Translations under genes and position numbers: made by a program
Notes under the pieces: generated by a model
What the model was told of the DNA's origin: nothing
Database searches by the model: none
The model's input: only the letters and a program-made list of their open reading frames with translations
Source of the DNA: Methylorubrum thiocyanatum
GTDB lineage: Bacteria > Pseudomonadota > Alphaproteobacteria > Rhizobiales > Beijerinckiaceae
NCBI GenBank assembly: GCA_014138645.1
Contig: JACJIB010000007.1
Span: forward strand, 248,001-312,000
Direction of reading: 5' to 3'
DNA length: 64,000 nt
Part shown: positions 30,269-39,333 of the stretch, piece by piece
Position numbering within the stretch: position 1 is the first letter of the stretch
How the letters are laid out: the number at the start of each line of letters is the position of its first letter

Positions 30269-31278
30269 CAGTGATACCCCGCTCCCGCCGTGACCTTGCC
30301 GCGGAACAGCCAGTAGACGTAGGCCGTGTACGTCAGCACCAGCGGGATAAGGATCGCAGCGCCGTAAAGTAGGAAGGCTTGGGACTTCGGATGGGTCGCG
30401 GCTTGCCAGATCGTAATGCTCGGTGGGACGATGTGGGGCCACATGCTGATGCCGAGACCGAGATAGGAGAGCAGGAAGAAGCCGAGAGCACATAGGAACG
30501 GCGAGAGTTCCTCCCGGCGCGCGAGTGCATGGGCGAAGCGCCAGGCGAGCAGACCGACGAGGATCGGAACTGGCGCCCCGATCAGCATGCCGGGCAGGTT
30601 GAGCCAGCGGTCCCGGAATGGCCCGCTGATGGCGAGCATCGTCGCCGACACGACCGCGATGCCGACGAGGGTGGCCAAGCCCAGGGGCTTGGCGAGGCGG
30701 TATGCGCGGATCTGCAACTCGCCCCCGGTCTTCCAGATCAGCCAGCAAGCACCGAGCAGCCCGTAGCCGACGACGAGGGCGATGCCGGTGAGCAGGGAGA
30801 ACGGCGTCAGCCAGTCCCACCAGCCGCCGGTATAGGCCCGCCCCTCTACCCGGATGCCCTGGACGAAAGCGCCGAGCGCGATGCCCTGGCAGAAGGCCGC
30901 CACAAAGCTGCCCCAGGAAAACGCGCGGTCCCACCAGAGCTGGCCGCGGGGCGTGGCGGCGCGAAAGCGCATCTCGAAGGCGACGCCGCGGAACACCAGA
31001 GCGAGCAGCATCAGGATGAGCGGCATGTAGAGCGCCGGCAGGATGGTGGCGTAGGCCAGCGGAAAGGCTGCGAACAATCCACCGCCGCCGAGCACGAGCC
31101 AGGTCTCGTTGCCGTCCCAGACGGGGGCCACGGAGTTGACCATCACGTCACGGTCGGACTTGCTCCGGATGGCCGGGAACAGGATGCCGAGGCCGAGATC
31201 GAACCCATCCATGGCGACGTAGAGGAACACCGCCGTGGCGATTAGGACCGCCCAGATCAGGGTGAGATCGAGTTCCAT
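30268..31278 (-). CDS. cydB: Cytochrome bd-type quinol oxidase subunit II
   Basis: 336 residues with nine or so membrane helices; begins MELDLTLIWAVLIATAVFLY and contains the subunit II blocks DGFDLGLGILFP, VWDGNETWLVLGGGGLFAAF and GISMWPHIVPPSITIW. It pairs with subunit I upstream (14-base gap). With subunit I of the short Q-loop type it forms a cyanide-insensitive oxidase, the oxidase class that resists sulfide. Confidence 0.9.
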   Translation of the reverse strand: MELDLTLIWAVLIATAVFLYVAMDGFDLGLGILFPAIRSKSDRDVMVNSVAPVWDGNETWLVLGGGGLFAAFPLAYATILPALYMPLILMLLALVFRGVAFEMRFRAATPRGQLWWDRAFSWGSFVAAFCQGIALGAFVQGIRVEGRAYTGGWWDWLTPFSLLTGIALVVGYGLLGACWLIWKTGGELQIRAYRLAKPLGLATLVGIAVVSATMLAISGPFRDRWLNLPGMLIGAPVPILVGLLAWRFAHALARREELSPFLCALGFFLLSYLGLGISMWPHIVPPSITIWQAATHPKSQAFLLYGAAILIPLVLTYTAYVYWLFRGKVTAGAGYH

Positions 31279-31291
31279 CGCAAGCCTCTCC

Positions 31292-32716
31292 TCACTCGGC
31301 TGGATGCAGGCGGGGTTCGGCCCCGACAGCCGGCGCGGCGGTGATGCCGGCGGTGCGAACCGGTTGGTCGGCCGATGGGCCGGGCTCGTGCGGGCGCGGT
31401 GCCTGGTTGAACAGGTGGAACAGGTACCAGATTCCCGCCCCCAACACGGCGAAGTAGACCACCGCGAAGGCCGCGAGCGAGGCCGCGACGGCCGGCGCGG
31501 CGATGGGTGAGACGCTGTCGGCGGTGCGCAGCAGGCCGTAGACCGTGAAGGGCTGTCGCCCGGCCTCCGTCACGACCCAGCCGGCGGTCACGGCGATCAG
31601 GCCGGACGGCCCCATCGCCACGGCGAAGCGGTGCAGCCACGGCTCGTCGTAGAGCTGGCCCTTCCGGCGCAGGTAGAGCGACAGCCCGCCCAGCGCGATC
31701 ATCAGGAGGCCGAGGCCGACCATCACTCGGAAGGCCCAGAACACCAGCGGCAGGTTCGTCGGCCACGTGTCGCGCGGCAGATCGTTCAGGCCGGTCACCT
31801 TCGCGTCGAGGTCGTGGACGAGGTAGAGGCTGGCGAGGCCGGGGATGCCGATCTCGTACTTGGTCTCCCGCGCCTGGGCGTCCGGCCAACCGAACAGGAT
31901 CGAGGGGGCGCGGGCCACGCTCTCGAAATGGCCTTCCATCGCGGCCACTTTGGCCGGCTGGTGATGGTAGGTGTTGCCGCCGTGCAGGTCGCCGAGCACG
32001 AGTTGCACCGGGGCGACGAGCGCCGCCATCCACATCGCCATGGAGAACATCAGCCGGGCGCGGGGATTGGCGCGGTCCCGCAGGAGGTGCCACGCGCCCA
32101 CCGCGCCGACGATCATCGCGGTGGTGAGGTAGGCGGCGGTGACGGTGTGGGCGAAGCGGTAGGGGAAGGACGGGTTGAAGATGACCGCCCACCAATCCTC
32201 GGGCACGAAGCGGCCATCCGCATCGAGTACATGCCCGGCCGGCGTCTGCATCCACGAATTGGCCGAGAGAATCCAGAAGGCCGAGAGCAGCGTGCCGCCC
32301 GCCACCAAGCCGGTCGCCAGGAAGTGCAGCCGGCGCCCGACCCGCTCCAGGCCGAACAGCATCACGCCGAGGAAGCCCGCTTCGAGGAAGAAGGCAGTTA
32401 GCACCTCGTAGCCGAGCAGCGGCCCGAGCACAGGCGCGGTCCGGTCGGAGAAGACCGACCAGTTGGTGCCGAACTGGTAGCTCATCACCAGCCCGGAAAC
32501 GACGCCCATGGCGAAGGCGACGGCGAAGATCTTCAGCCAGTATCGGTAGGTGTCGAGATAGACGTCCCGGTCGGTCGCGAGCCAGAAGGCCTCCAGCACG
32601 GCGAGGTAGCTCGCCAGTCCGATGGTGAAGGCCGGGAACAGGAAATGCCACACGACCGTGAAGGCGAACTGCGCGCGGGCGAGATCTAATGCGCTCGGGA
32701 GAAGATCGGCCGACAT
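31292..32716 (-). CDS. cydA: Cytochrome bd-type quinol oxidase subunit I (cyanide-insensitive type)
   Basis: 474 residues from ATG 32716 (MSADLLPSALDLARAQFAFT); an upstream ATG adds a non-conserved lead. Heme-ligand regions are present: His near LARAQFAFTVVWHFLFP, GLVMSYQFGTNWSVFSD, the GRQPFTVYGLLRTAD block. The Q-loop is short, which is typical of CioA-type subunits. It starts an operon with cydB and DUF2474, divergent from the peroxiredoxin. Confidence 0.9.
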   Translation of the reverse strand: MSADLLPSALDLARAQFAFTVVWHFLFPAFTIGLASYLAVLEAFWLATDRDVYLDTYRYWLKIFAVAFAMGVVSGLVMSYQFGTNWSVFSDRTAPVLGPLLGYEVLTAFFLEAGFLGVMLFGLERVGRRLHFLATGLVAGGTLLSAFWILSANSWMQTPAGHVLDADGRFVPEDWWAVIFNPSFPYRFAHTVTAAYLTTAMIVGAVGAWHLLRDRANPRARLMFSMAMWMAALVAPVQLVLGDLHGGNTYHHQPAKVAAMEGHFESVARAPSILFGWPDAQARETKYEIGIPGLASLYLVHDLDAKVTGLNDLPRDTWPTNLPLVFWAFRVMVGLGLLMIALGGLSLYLRRKGQLYDEPWLHRFAVAMGPSGLIAVTAGWVVTEAGRQPFTVYGLLRTADSVSPIAAPAVAASLAAFAVVYFAVLGAGIWYLFHLFNQAPRPHEPGPSADQPVRTAGITAAPAVGAEPRLHPAE

Positions 32717-32829
32717 CGCTTCTGCCTCCTGCCTGGCATGACGTCTGTAGCCAGTTGGCCCAGACCGAGCGGACACGTTCTCGTCCTGCGCCCCCGCGCT
32801 GTCAATTCATTTTATAAAAAACATGCTTC

Positions 32830-32846
32830 ATATGTCAAAAACATAT
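32830..32846. promoter_or_regulatory. AT-rich palindrome in the divergent oxidase/peroxiredoxin region
   Basis: ATATGT (32830-32835) and ACATAT (32841-32846) with a 5-base A-rich spacer, inside a broader TTCATAT...ATATTGAA symmetry. It lies between divergent genes and is a likely shared operator. Confidence 0.5.
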
Positions 32847-32905
32847 ATTGAAACGTTCGGACCCTTTGCGTAGCTTCTCCCGCATCACGCAACGAGCACC
32901 CATTG

Positions 32906-33556
32906 ATGAGCATTGAAGTCGATTCCGAAGTCGCCCGGCCTCAACCCGCCGCCCCGCCGATCATCGGCGACGCTGCGCCAAATTTCCGCGCTCGAACCAC
33001 GATGGGACCACGCACACTCGCATCCTATCGCGGGCGCTGGCTGCTGCTGTTTTCGCATCCGGCCGACTTCACTCCCGTCTGCACCAGCGAATTCGTCGCC
33101 TTCGCGCAGTACCATTCACAGTTCCAGGCACTGAATTGCGACTTGCTCGCCCTATCCGTCGACAGCCTGTCCTCGCACCTGGCTTGGACCCAGAGCATCG
33201 CGCAGCGCTTCGGCGTCCAAGTCCCGTTCCCGATCATCGAGGATCCGGCCATGGGAATCGCGCGCGCCTACGGCATGCTGCCCGCCGGGGCTCTATCGAG
33301 CGCCACGGTTCGGACCACCTTCGTGATAGACCCCACCGGCATCGTGCGCGCCTTGATCGCCTATCCCCTGACCGTGGGGCGCAGCGTCGCCGAGATCCTG
33401 CGGCTGCTCCAGGCCCTCCAAGTGAGCGATGCGGCCGACGTCTCGACACCGGAGGGCTGGCAGCCGGACGAGCCGGTATTGGCAAATCCGCCGACCACCA
33501 GCGAGGAGGTCGGAGTCTGTGGGACCGACTGGTACTATTGCTTGGGCAGTCTGTGA
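32906..33556 (+). CDS. Peroxiredoxin (Prx6/AhpC-TSA family)
   Basis: 216 residues. The peroxidatic Cys59 sits in the canonical FTPVCTSEF, and the C-terminal Prx domain (VIDPTGIVRALIAYPLTVGR) is present. Two extra Cys near the end (Cys205 and Cys212, VCGTDWYYC) may serve as resolving residues. It is coupled to the downstream ArsR gene by a TGATG overlap and could reduce peroxides or act on persulfides. Confidence 0.88.
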   Translation: MSIEVDSEVARPQPAAPPIIGDAAPNFRARTTMGPRTLASYRGRWLLLFSHPADFTPVCTSEFVAFAQYHSQFQALNCDLLALSVDSLSSHLAWTQSIAQRFGVQVPFPIIEDPAMGIARAYGMLPAGALSSATVRTTFVIDPTGIVRALIAYPLTVGRSVAEILRLLQALQVSDAADVSTPEGWQPDEPVLANPPTTSEEVGVCGTDWYYCLGSL

Positions 33557-33945
33557 TGGCGTCCGCAACTGACGAGGCGACCGCGGACCGGGTTGCCGAT
33601 CTGCTAAAGCTGATCGCCAACCCCAACCGTCTGCGTATCCTCTCACTTTTGAAGCAAGGCGAGTGCTCCGTCTCGGAGATCGAGCAAAGCCTAAGTATCC
33701 GACAGCCGACACTTTCGCAGCAACTGGGTGAGCTACGCAACGCGGCGGTCGTTGCAACGCGGAGAGAGCACAAGGTTGTGTTTTACAGCCTGAGCGACCC
33801 GCGGATGCGCGCGTTGTTGGAGGCGGTAGAGGATATTCTCGTGGTCGGTCGCACCCACCGGCCCGGCCCGGCACGCCTTACCGACGCCCGGACGGGGGCA
33901 TTCGGTCAGGCTGCGCAGTTCGGACAGATTGGAGACGAGCCATGA
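33556..33945 (+). CDS. ArsR-family transcriptional regulator
   Basis: 129 residues with the ArsR winged helix (LKLIANPNRLRILSLLKQGE, recognition helix RQPTLSQQLGELRNAAVVAT). Only one Cys is present (in GECSVSEI), so the two-Cys persulfide switch of the other two ArsR proteins in this window is missing; the sensing mechanism is unclear. Translationally coupled to the peroxiredoxin. Confidence 0.82.
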   Translation: MASATDEATADRVADLLKLIANPNRLRILSLLKQGECSVSEIEQSLSIRQPTLSQQLGELRNAAVVATRREHKVVFYSLSDPRMRALLEAVEDILVVGRTHRPGPARLTDARTGAFGQAAQFGQIGDEP

Positions 33946-33948
33946 GGC

Positions 33949-35631
33949 TCAGGCGGCCTTATCGACCGCCTGCGGCTTGGCCAGCCATTCCCGGCCCTTG
34001 AGCATGGCCTTCCAGTAGATCGGTGGCAGCATCCGTTCCTTCAGGAGCCACGCCATGTGGCTCGGCTTGGTGCCGTCGATCAACCATGCAGGGAAGCTCG
34101 GCATCAGCTTGCCGCCGTAGCCGAATTCGGCGAGCAGGATTTTGCCCCGCTCCACGGTCAGCGGGCACGAGCCGTAGCCGTCGTAGGAGACCTCTGGCCC
34201 GCGCAGATGGCCCATGTCGACGAGCAGGTTGTGAGCCACCACCGGTGCCTGCTTGCGCGCGGCGGCGGCAGTCTTCGCGTTGGGAGTGTTGCAGGCGTCG
34301 CCGAGCGCGTAGATTCCGGGCAGCCGCACATGGCGCAGGCTCGCCGAATCGACCTCGACCCAGCCGGCGCCATCGGCGAGCGGCGAGGCGTGGATGAAGT
34401 CGGGCGCCCGCTGCGGCGGCACCACGTGGATCATGTCGAAAGCTCGCTCGACCGTCTCGCTGCCGCCGTCCTCGCTCTTGCGCGAGAACCACGCGCGCTT
34501 GGCCGGACCGTCGATCCGCACCAGGGTGTGCTGGAAGTGGAGCCCTGCCTCGTAGCGTCTGACGTATTCCATCAGCGCCGGGACGTACTCCTTCACGCCG
34601 AACAGGACCGGGCCGGCATTGTAGAGTTCGACCGCGATGTCCTTGAGCCGTCCCTGGCGCAGCCAATGGTCGGCGGAGAGGTACATCGCCTTCTGCGGCG
34701 CGCCTGCGCATTTGATCGGCATTGGCGGCTGCGTGAACACGGCCCGGCCGGAGCGAAGGTTGCGGACGAGGTCCCAGGTATAGGGCGCGAGATCGTAGCG
34801 GTAATTCGAGGTCACGCCGTTCCGCCCGAGCGTCTCGGCCAGCCCTTCGATGCCGGCCCAGTCGAGCTTCAACCCAGGCGCGACCACCAGACGGTCGTAG
34901 CGAACCGTCCGGCATCCCTCCAGAATCACCGTCTTGCGCTCCGGCTCAAAGGCCGCAACCGCCGCCTTGATCCAGTGCACGCCCTTGGGGATCAGCGAAG
35001 CCATGGTCCGAGCCGTGCCTGCGGGGGCGAATACGCCGCCGCCGACCATGGTCCACCCGGGCTGGTAGTAATGGATGTCGGCCGGGTCGATCACGGCAAT
35101 GTCGAGATCGGGTTTGCGTGCCTTCAGGCTCGCAGCGACGGCGATGCCGCCCGCCCCGCCTCCGACGATGACGACGCTGTGGAAGAGATCCTCCGTTTCC
35201 CTCGGCGGTGATCCATTCGCGTCAATGCGCCGGAGCGCGCCGCTCACGTCGTAGCCTGCAGCAGTGGCGGCAGCGGCGATTTCGGTCTTCGCGCCGCCGG
35301 CTTTTCCCTCGCTGAGCGCCCACAGCGTCGCGGAGCGGGTGCCCGTGCGGCAATAAGCGAGCACCGGTCTAGGCAGGGTCGCCAGAGCCTCGGCGAATGC
35401 ATCGACCTCCGCGTCCGATATCGCTCCCGAGACGACGGGCAGATACCGCGCCTCGAGTCCCTGTGCTTGGGCGGCGGCATCGATCTCGGCAAAGCTCGGC
35501 TGATCGCCACCCTCTCCGTCGGGCCTATTGCAAATCACGGAGCGAAAGCCCGCCCGGGCCGCTGCCGCGAGTGCATCTGGAACGATCTGGCCGGAAACCG
35601 ACAGGTGAGAGGCGAGGCGTCTGGCGTCCAT
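33949..35631 (-). CDS. DUF442 sulfurtransferase fused to type II sulfide:quinone oxidoreductase
   Basis: 560 residues. The N-terminal 110 are a DUF442/TIGR01244 phosphatase-like sulfurtransferase domain with Cys94 in AYCRTGTRSATLW. From about 150 the protein is a flavoprotein: VVIVGGGAGGIAVAASL, redox Cys308 in PIKCAGAPQKAMYLS, and Cys447 in YALGDACNTPNAKTAAA. The C-terminal block GSCPLTVERGKILLAEFGYG also matches SQOR/type II enzymes. It would oxidise sulfide at the membrane, pass electrons to quinone, and hand sulfane sulfur to its own N-terminal domain. ATG 35631 is preferred over one at 35646. Confidence 0.87.
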   Translation of the reverse strand: MDARRLASHLSVSGQIVPDALAAAARAGFRSVICNRPDGEGGDQPSFAEIDAAAQAQGLEARYLPVVSGAISDAEVDAFAEALATLPRPVLAYCRTGTRSATLWALSEGKAGGAKTEIAAAATAAGYDVSGALRRIDANGSPPRETEDLFHSVVIVGGGAGGIAVAASLKARKPDLDIAVIDPADIHYYQPGWTMVGGGVFAPAGTARTMASLIPKGVHWIKAAVAAFEPERKTVILEGCRTVRYDRLVVAPGLKLDWAGIEGLAETLGRNGVTSNYRYDLAPYTWDLVRNLRSGRAVFTQPPMPIKCAGAPQKAMYLSADHWLRQGRLKDIAVELYNAGPVLFGVKEYVPALMEYVRRYEAGLHFQHTLVRIDGPAKRAWFSRKSEDGGSETVERAFDMIHVVPPQRAPDFIHASPLADGAGWVEVDSASLRHVRLPGIYALGDACNTPNAKTAAAARKQAPVVAHNLLVDMGHLRGPEVSYDGYGSCPLTVERGKILLAEFGYGGKLMPSFPAWLIDGTKPSHMAWLLKERMLPPIYWKAMLKGREWLAKPQAVDKAA

Positions 35632-35740
35632 AGGAAGGATCCTCATTTCACGTTTATATGATTTGAGTTACGAAAATATGAAAACACAGATTGACACCCC
35701 ACGCAAGCCACCGCACTGTACGGCCATCGGCGGCGCTCTC

Positions 35741-35760
35741 GATTCATTAAATTATGAATC
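35741..35760. promoter_or_regulatory. Palindromic site in the divergent sqr/tauE region
   Basis: GATTCAT (35741-35747) and ATGAATC (35754-35760) are exact complements around TTAAAT. The site lies between the sqr fusion (start 35631) and the second TauE gene (start 35836) and is a candidate operator for an ArsR-type regulator. Confidence 0.6.
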
Positions 35761-35835
35761 AAAGGATTGCTGTCCGCATCGTGACGGCCGAGGCTCGGAA
35801 ACGCTTCCACCGCGGCGCTTGGAGAACCATTGCCG

Positions 35836-36621
35836 ATGAGCGCACTTCCGGCCGTTCTGTCGGGCACCGGTGTCGGCTTTACCCTTGGCCTGATCGGGGG
35901 CGGCGGCTCGATCCTGGCGACCCCGCTGCTGCTCTACGCAGTCGGCCTCGCCCAGCCGCATCTCGCCATCGGGACGGGAGCGCTCGCCGTGGCCGCCAAC
36001 GCCTTCATGACGCTGGCCGGTCACGCGCGGGCCGGCAACGTGCGCTGGCGCTGCGCCGCCGTCTTCGCCCTCGTGGGTATCATCGGTGCCTTGGCCGGCT
36101 CCAGTCTAGGCAAGGCGGTGGACGGACAGCGCCTGCTGTTCTTGTTCGCCCTTCTGATGATCGTCGTTGGGGTCCACATGCTGCGCGGGCGACGGAACCA
36201 CCCCGGCCCGGCTGAACCGGTCGGTTGCGGCCCGGTGCCGAGCGGAAGGGTCGTTGCCGTGGCCTTTTCGGTCGGAGTGCTGTCCGGCTTTTTCGGGATT
36301 GGCGGCGGCTTCCTGATCGTGCCCGGTCTCGTCTTCGCGACCGGCATGCCGCTAATCACGGCCGTTGGCACCTCTTTGCTTGCGGTCGGCGCCTTCGGTC
36401 TCGCTACTGCGTTGAACTATGCCCTTTCCGGCATGGTCGATTGGGTGGTGGCGGGGGAGTTTATCGCCGGCGGCATTCTCGGCGGCTTCCTCGGCATGCG
36501 GCTCGCAAACCGCCTCGCCGGCTACAAGGGCGTGCTCAACACGGTGTTCGCCGCCGTGATCTTCGTGGTCGCTGGCTACATGCTCTACCGCAACGCCGGT
36601 GCGTTCGCCGCGACGTCCTGA
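35836..36621 (+). CDS. TauE/SafE-family permease
   Basis: 261 residues with eight predicted helices in two repeats; signature loops LGLIGGGGSILATPLLLYAV and FFGIGGGFLIVPGLVFATGM. The family exports sulfite or related anions. This copy is intact, in contrast to the frameshifted copy at 27856. It starts the second sulfur module. Confidence 0.85.
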   Translation: MSALPAVLSGTGVGFTLGLIGGGGSILATPLLLYAVGLAQPHLAIGTGALAVAANAFMTLAGHARAGNVRWRCAAVFALVGIIGALAGSSLGKAVDGQRLLFLFALLMIVVGVHMLRGRRNHPGPAEPVGCGPVPSGRVVAVAFSVGVLSGFFGIGGGFLIVPGLVFATGMPLITAVGTSLLAVGAFGLATALNYALSGMVDWVVAGEFIAGGILGGFLGMRLANRLAGYKGVLNTVFAAVIFVVAGYMLYRNAGAFAATS

Positions 36622-36694
36622 CCTTCACCGAGGCGGGCGCTCGGTGCCTCGCCCGCTTCGTCAATCATCTCCGGCACCGTTTCGAAGTGCGATC

Positions 36695-36907
36695 ATGACC
36701 ACCAACGTGGGGAGGGCAGACCGCATGCTGCGCCTAGTCGGCGGCTTCATCGTCGCCGGGCTGGGCCTGACGATGCTCACCGATATCTGGGCTTACGTCG
36801 CCGTCGGTATCGGCGTGGTGCTCGCGCTGACCGCGTTGGTCGGTTCCTGCCCCGCATACACGATCCTCGGCCTCAACACCTGCCGCCGCAGGATTTCCGG
36901 CGCCTGA
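36695..36907 (+). CDS. DUF2892 (YgaP transmembrane-domain-like) protein
   Basis: 70 residues: a polar N-terminus (MTTNVGRADRMLRLVGGFIV), two membrane helices and a final CPAYTILGLNTCRRRI. This is the membrane part found at the C-terminus of YgaP-type rhodaneses, here as a stand-alone gene. It lies 35 bases before the second persulfide dioxygenase-like gene. Confidence 0.8.
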   Translation: MTTNVGRADRMLRLVGGFIVAGLGLTMLTDIWAYVAVGIGVVLALTALVGSCPAYTILGLNTCRRRISGA

Positions 36908-36942
36908 ACCACGGCAAGCCTTTCACCGACAGGAGACAATCC

Positions 36943-37827
36943 ATGTCCGAACCGATCATCCGCGCCTTCTTCGACGAGCCCACCAACACCGTGAGCTACA
37001 TCGTGGCCGATCCCGTGACGAAGGCGGCGGCCTTCATCGATCCGGTCCTCGACTACGACCACAACGGCGGCAGCGTCGACACACGCTCGGTCGAGGCGAT
37101 GCTGAAGGTCGCGACCGAGGAAGGCTATCGCGTGGTCTGGACGCTGGAGACCCACGCCCATGCCGACCACCTCTCCGGCTCACCCTACGTCAAGGCGAAG
37201 ACGGGCGCGCGAATCGGCATCGGCGAGCATATCCGCGAGGTCCAGAAGATCTTCCGGCCGGTCTTCAATGCCACCGACCTGAGGACCGATGGCAGCGACT
37301 TCGACCATCTGTTCACGGACGGCGAGACGTTCGGGATCGGCGACCTGACCATCTCCGTTCTCTACACCCCCGGCCATACGCCGGCCGACATCTGCTACCG
37401 CATCGGCAACCACGTCTTCGTCGGCGACACGCTGTTCATGCCCGATTTCGGCACGGCCCGGGCCGATTTCCCCGGCGGGGACGTGCACGCGCTCTACCGC
37501 TCGATCCGGCGTCTTCTCGCCCTGCCGCCCGAGACGCGGCTGCACCTGTGCCACGATTACAAGGCGCCGGGGCGGGATACCTATGCCTGGGAGACGACGG
37601 TCGCCGAGCAGCGCCGGAGCAACGTCCATGTAAAGGAAGGGGTGAGCGAGGAGGCGTTCGCGGCGATGCGCACGGCCCGCGACGCCACGCTCGCCGCCCC
37701 GCGCCTGCTCCTGCCCTCGATCCAGGTGAATATCCGCGCCGGCAGGTTTCCCCCGGCGGAGGCGAACGGCGTACGCTACCTGACGATCCCGGTGAAACTC
37801 AACGGTGGCGCCGAGGCCGCCGTTTGA
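36943..37827 (+). CDS. Persulfide dioxygenase-like metallo-beta-lactamase protein (second copy)
   Basis: 294 residues, same group as 28686-29597: VVWTLETHAHADHLSGSPYV, LYTPGHTPADICYRIG, LHLCHDYKAPGRD. AGGAGA precedes the ATG. It sits between DUF2892 and a full-length YeeE/YedE gene, so the window carries two persulfide-oxidising modules. Confidence 0.85.
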   Translation: MSEPIIRAFFDEPTNTVSYIVADPVTKAAAFIDPVLDYDHNGGSVDTRSVEAMLKVATEEGYRVVWTLETHAHADHLSGSPYVKAKTGARIGIGEHIREVQKIFRPVFNATDLRTDGSDFDHLFTDGETFGIGDLTISVLYTPGHTPADICYRIGNHVFVGDTLFMPDFGTARADFPGGDVHALYRSIRRLLALPPETRLHLCHDYKAPGRDTYAWETTVAEQRRSNVHVKEGVSEEAFAAMRTARDATLAAPRLLLPSIQVNIRAGRFPPAEANGVRYLTIPVKLNGGAEAAV

Positions 37828-37861
37828 CCCTGGATCGCGGATGGGGGACGAACCGGGCGTG

Positions 37862-38920
37862 ATGTTGGAGTTTCTGCCGGCGCATCTCCTCCGCGCCGCT
37901 TTCGGCCTCGCTCTGGGCGCCTTGTTGGGTCTCGTCGCCCGGCGCGGGCGGTTCTGCACCCTCGGCGCCGTGGAGGATGCCGTCTACGCCCGCGATCTGC
38001 GCCGGGCTCGCGCCTGGATGCTCGCCGCGGGCGTGGCGATCCTCGGCGTGCATCTGTTGGAGGCGTTCGCCGGGCTCGATCTCGCCCGCTCGCTCTATGC
38101 CGGCTCCCGTCTCGAATGGGGAGGGCTGATCGTCGGCGGCGTCATGTTCGGGTTCGGGATGGCGCTCGTCGGAACCTGCGGCTTCGGGGCGCTGCTGCGC
38201 CTCGGCGGCGGGGATCTGCGCGCCTTCCTCGTGCTGCTGGTGCTGGGCCTGTCCGCCTCCATGGCCATCGGAGGCCTGACCGGTCTCCTGCGCGCACCCG
38301 CGACCGAGCCGTTGAGCCTCGACCTCGACGGAGCCGAGGCGCAGCGACTCGGCGCCCTTCTCGGGCTCGACCGGGCGCGGCATGGCCTGCTGGGTCTTGC
38401 GGTGGTGGCGTCCGTGACACTCATCGGCGCGGCCCTCGCCGGACGCGACTTCCGGGCGACCCGCCGGCTCCCCTTCGGCGCCCTCGTCGTCGGGAGCGTC
38501 ATCGTCGGCGGCTGGTGGGTCAACGGCATCCTCGGCGACGATGCGTTCGAGCCGCGCACGCTCGTGTCCTTCAGCTTCGCCCGTCCCGTCGGGGACACGC
38601 TCCTCTACGCGATGCTCGCCAGCGGAACGAAGGTCGATTTCGGTGTCGGGTCCGTCCTCGGGGTGATCCTGGGGGCCTTCGCCGCGGCGCGCGGCTCGGG
38701 CGAGTTCCGCTGGGAAGCCCCCGACGATGCCCGCGAGGTCGGGCGCCACGTCCTCGGAGCGTTCCTCATGGGGACCGGAGGCGTGACGGCCCTGGGCTGC
38801 ACCATCGGCCAGGGCCTGAGCGGGCTCTCGACGCTGTCGGTCGGCTCGATGCTCGCCCTCGCCTCGATACTCGTCGGCGCGCGCGCAGGCCTGTACTATC
38901 TCGTCGACCGGCACGCCTGA
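37862..38920 (+). CDS. Full-length YeeE/YedE sulfur-transport protein
   Basis: 352 residues with nine or more helices. The three functional Cys regions of TsuA-type thiosulfate importers are visible: RFCTLGAVEDA, VGTCGFGALLRLGGG, LGCTIGQGLSGLSTLS. Start options are ATG 37862 and ATG 37841; the first begins directly before the first helix. It is the single-chain equivalent of the two half-genes at 26984-27859. Confidence 0.83.
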   Translation: MLEFLPAHLLRAAFGLALGALLGLVARRGRFCTLGAVEDAVYARDLRRARAWMLAAGVAILGVHLLEAFAGLDLARSLYAGSRLEWGGLIVGGVMFGFGMALVGTCGFGALLRLGGGDLRAFLVLLVLGLSASMAIGGLTGLLRAPATEPLSLDLDGAEAQRLGALLGLDRARHGLLGLAVVASVTLIGAALAGRDFRATRRLPFGALVVGSVIVGGWWVNGILGDDAFEPRTLVSFSFARPVGDTLLYAMLASGTKVDFGVGSVLGVILGAFAAARGSGEFRWEAPDDAREVGRHVLGAFLMGTGGVTALGCTIGQGLSGLSTLSVGSMLALASILVGARAGLYYLVDRHA

Positions 38921-38933
38921 GCGGACGCGCCGC

Positions 38934-39287
38934 TCACCGACTCCGCGCGTCGCAGAAGGCGCGGTGCAGGGCCGCGATGATCTCGCGGACCTCGGGCCGG
39001 GCGAGGGCGTAGTAGATGTTCTTCCCGTCCCGACGCGCCTCCACGAGATCGTCGGCGCGCAGGCGGGCGAGCTGTTGCGACACCGCCGGCTGGCGCAGGT
39101 TCAGCAACTGCTCCAGTTCCGAGACGGACCGCTCGCCCTCGACCAGCAGGCAGAGGATCACGAGCCGGGCCTCGTGGGCGAGCGCCTTAAGGAGCTCGCT
39201 CGCGTCGCGGGCATTGGCGAGCAGCAGATCGAGGTCGAGCGCGCCCTGCTCCGGGCCGGTCGTCACCGTTTCCGCCTGAAGCGGCAT
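38934..39287 (-). CDS. ArsR-family persulfide sensor, BigR/SqrR type (second copy)
   Basis: 117 residues. Winged helix with LRQPAVSQQLARLRADDLVE. The Cys pair, Cys46 (LVILCLLVEGE) and Cys112 (HRAFCDARSR), has the spacing (66) of the known SqrR/BigR persulfide switch. It is convergent with the YeeE/YedE gene and upstream on the same strand is nothing but the soxS tail, so it probably controls this module and the sox genes. Confidence 0.8.
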   Translation of the reverse strand: MPLQAETVTTGPEQGALDLDLLLANARDASELLKALAHEARLVILCLLVEGERSVSELEQLLNLRQPAVSQQLARLRADDLVEARRDGKNIYYALARPEVREIIAALHRAFCDARSR

Positions 39288-39333
39288 CGTCGCATCCTCT
39301 CAAACATGGGCCTCGGGCAACTCCCATGCCCGG

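Noticed and set aside
38095..38598. Long frames antisense to the YeeE/YedE, sox and antiporter genes
   Set aside because: These are typical high-GC shadows: Arg/Pro/Ala-rich, without motifs, and opposite well-supported genes.
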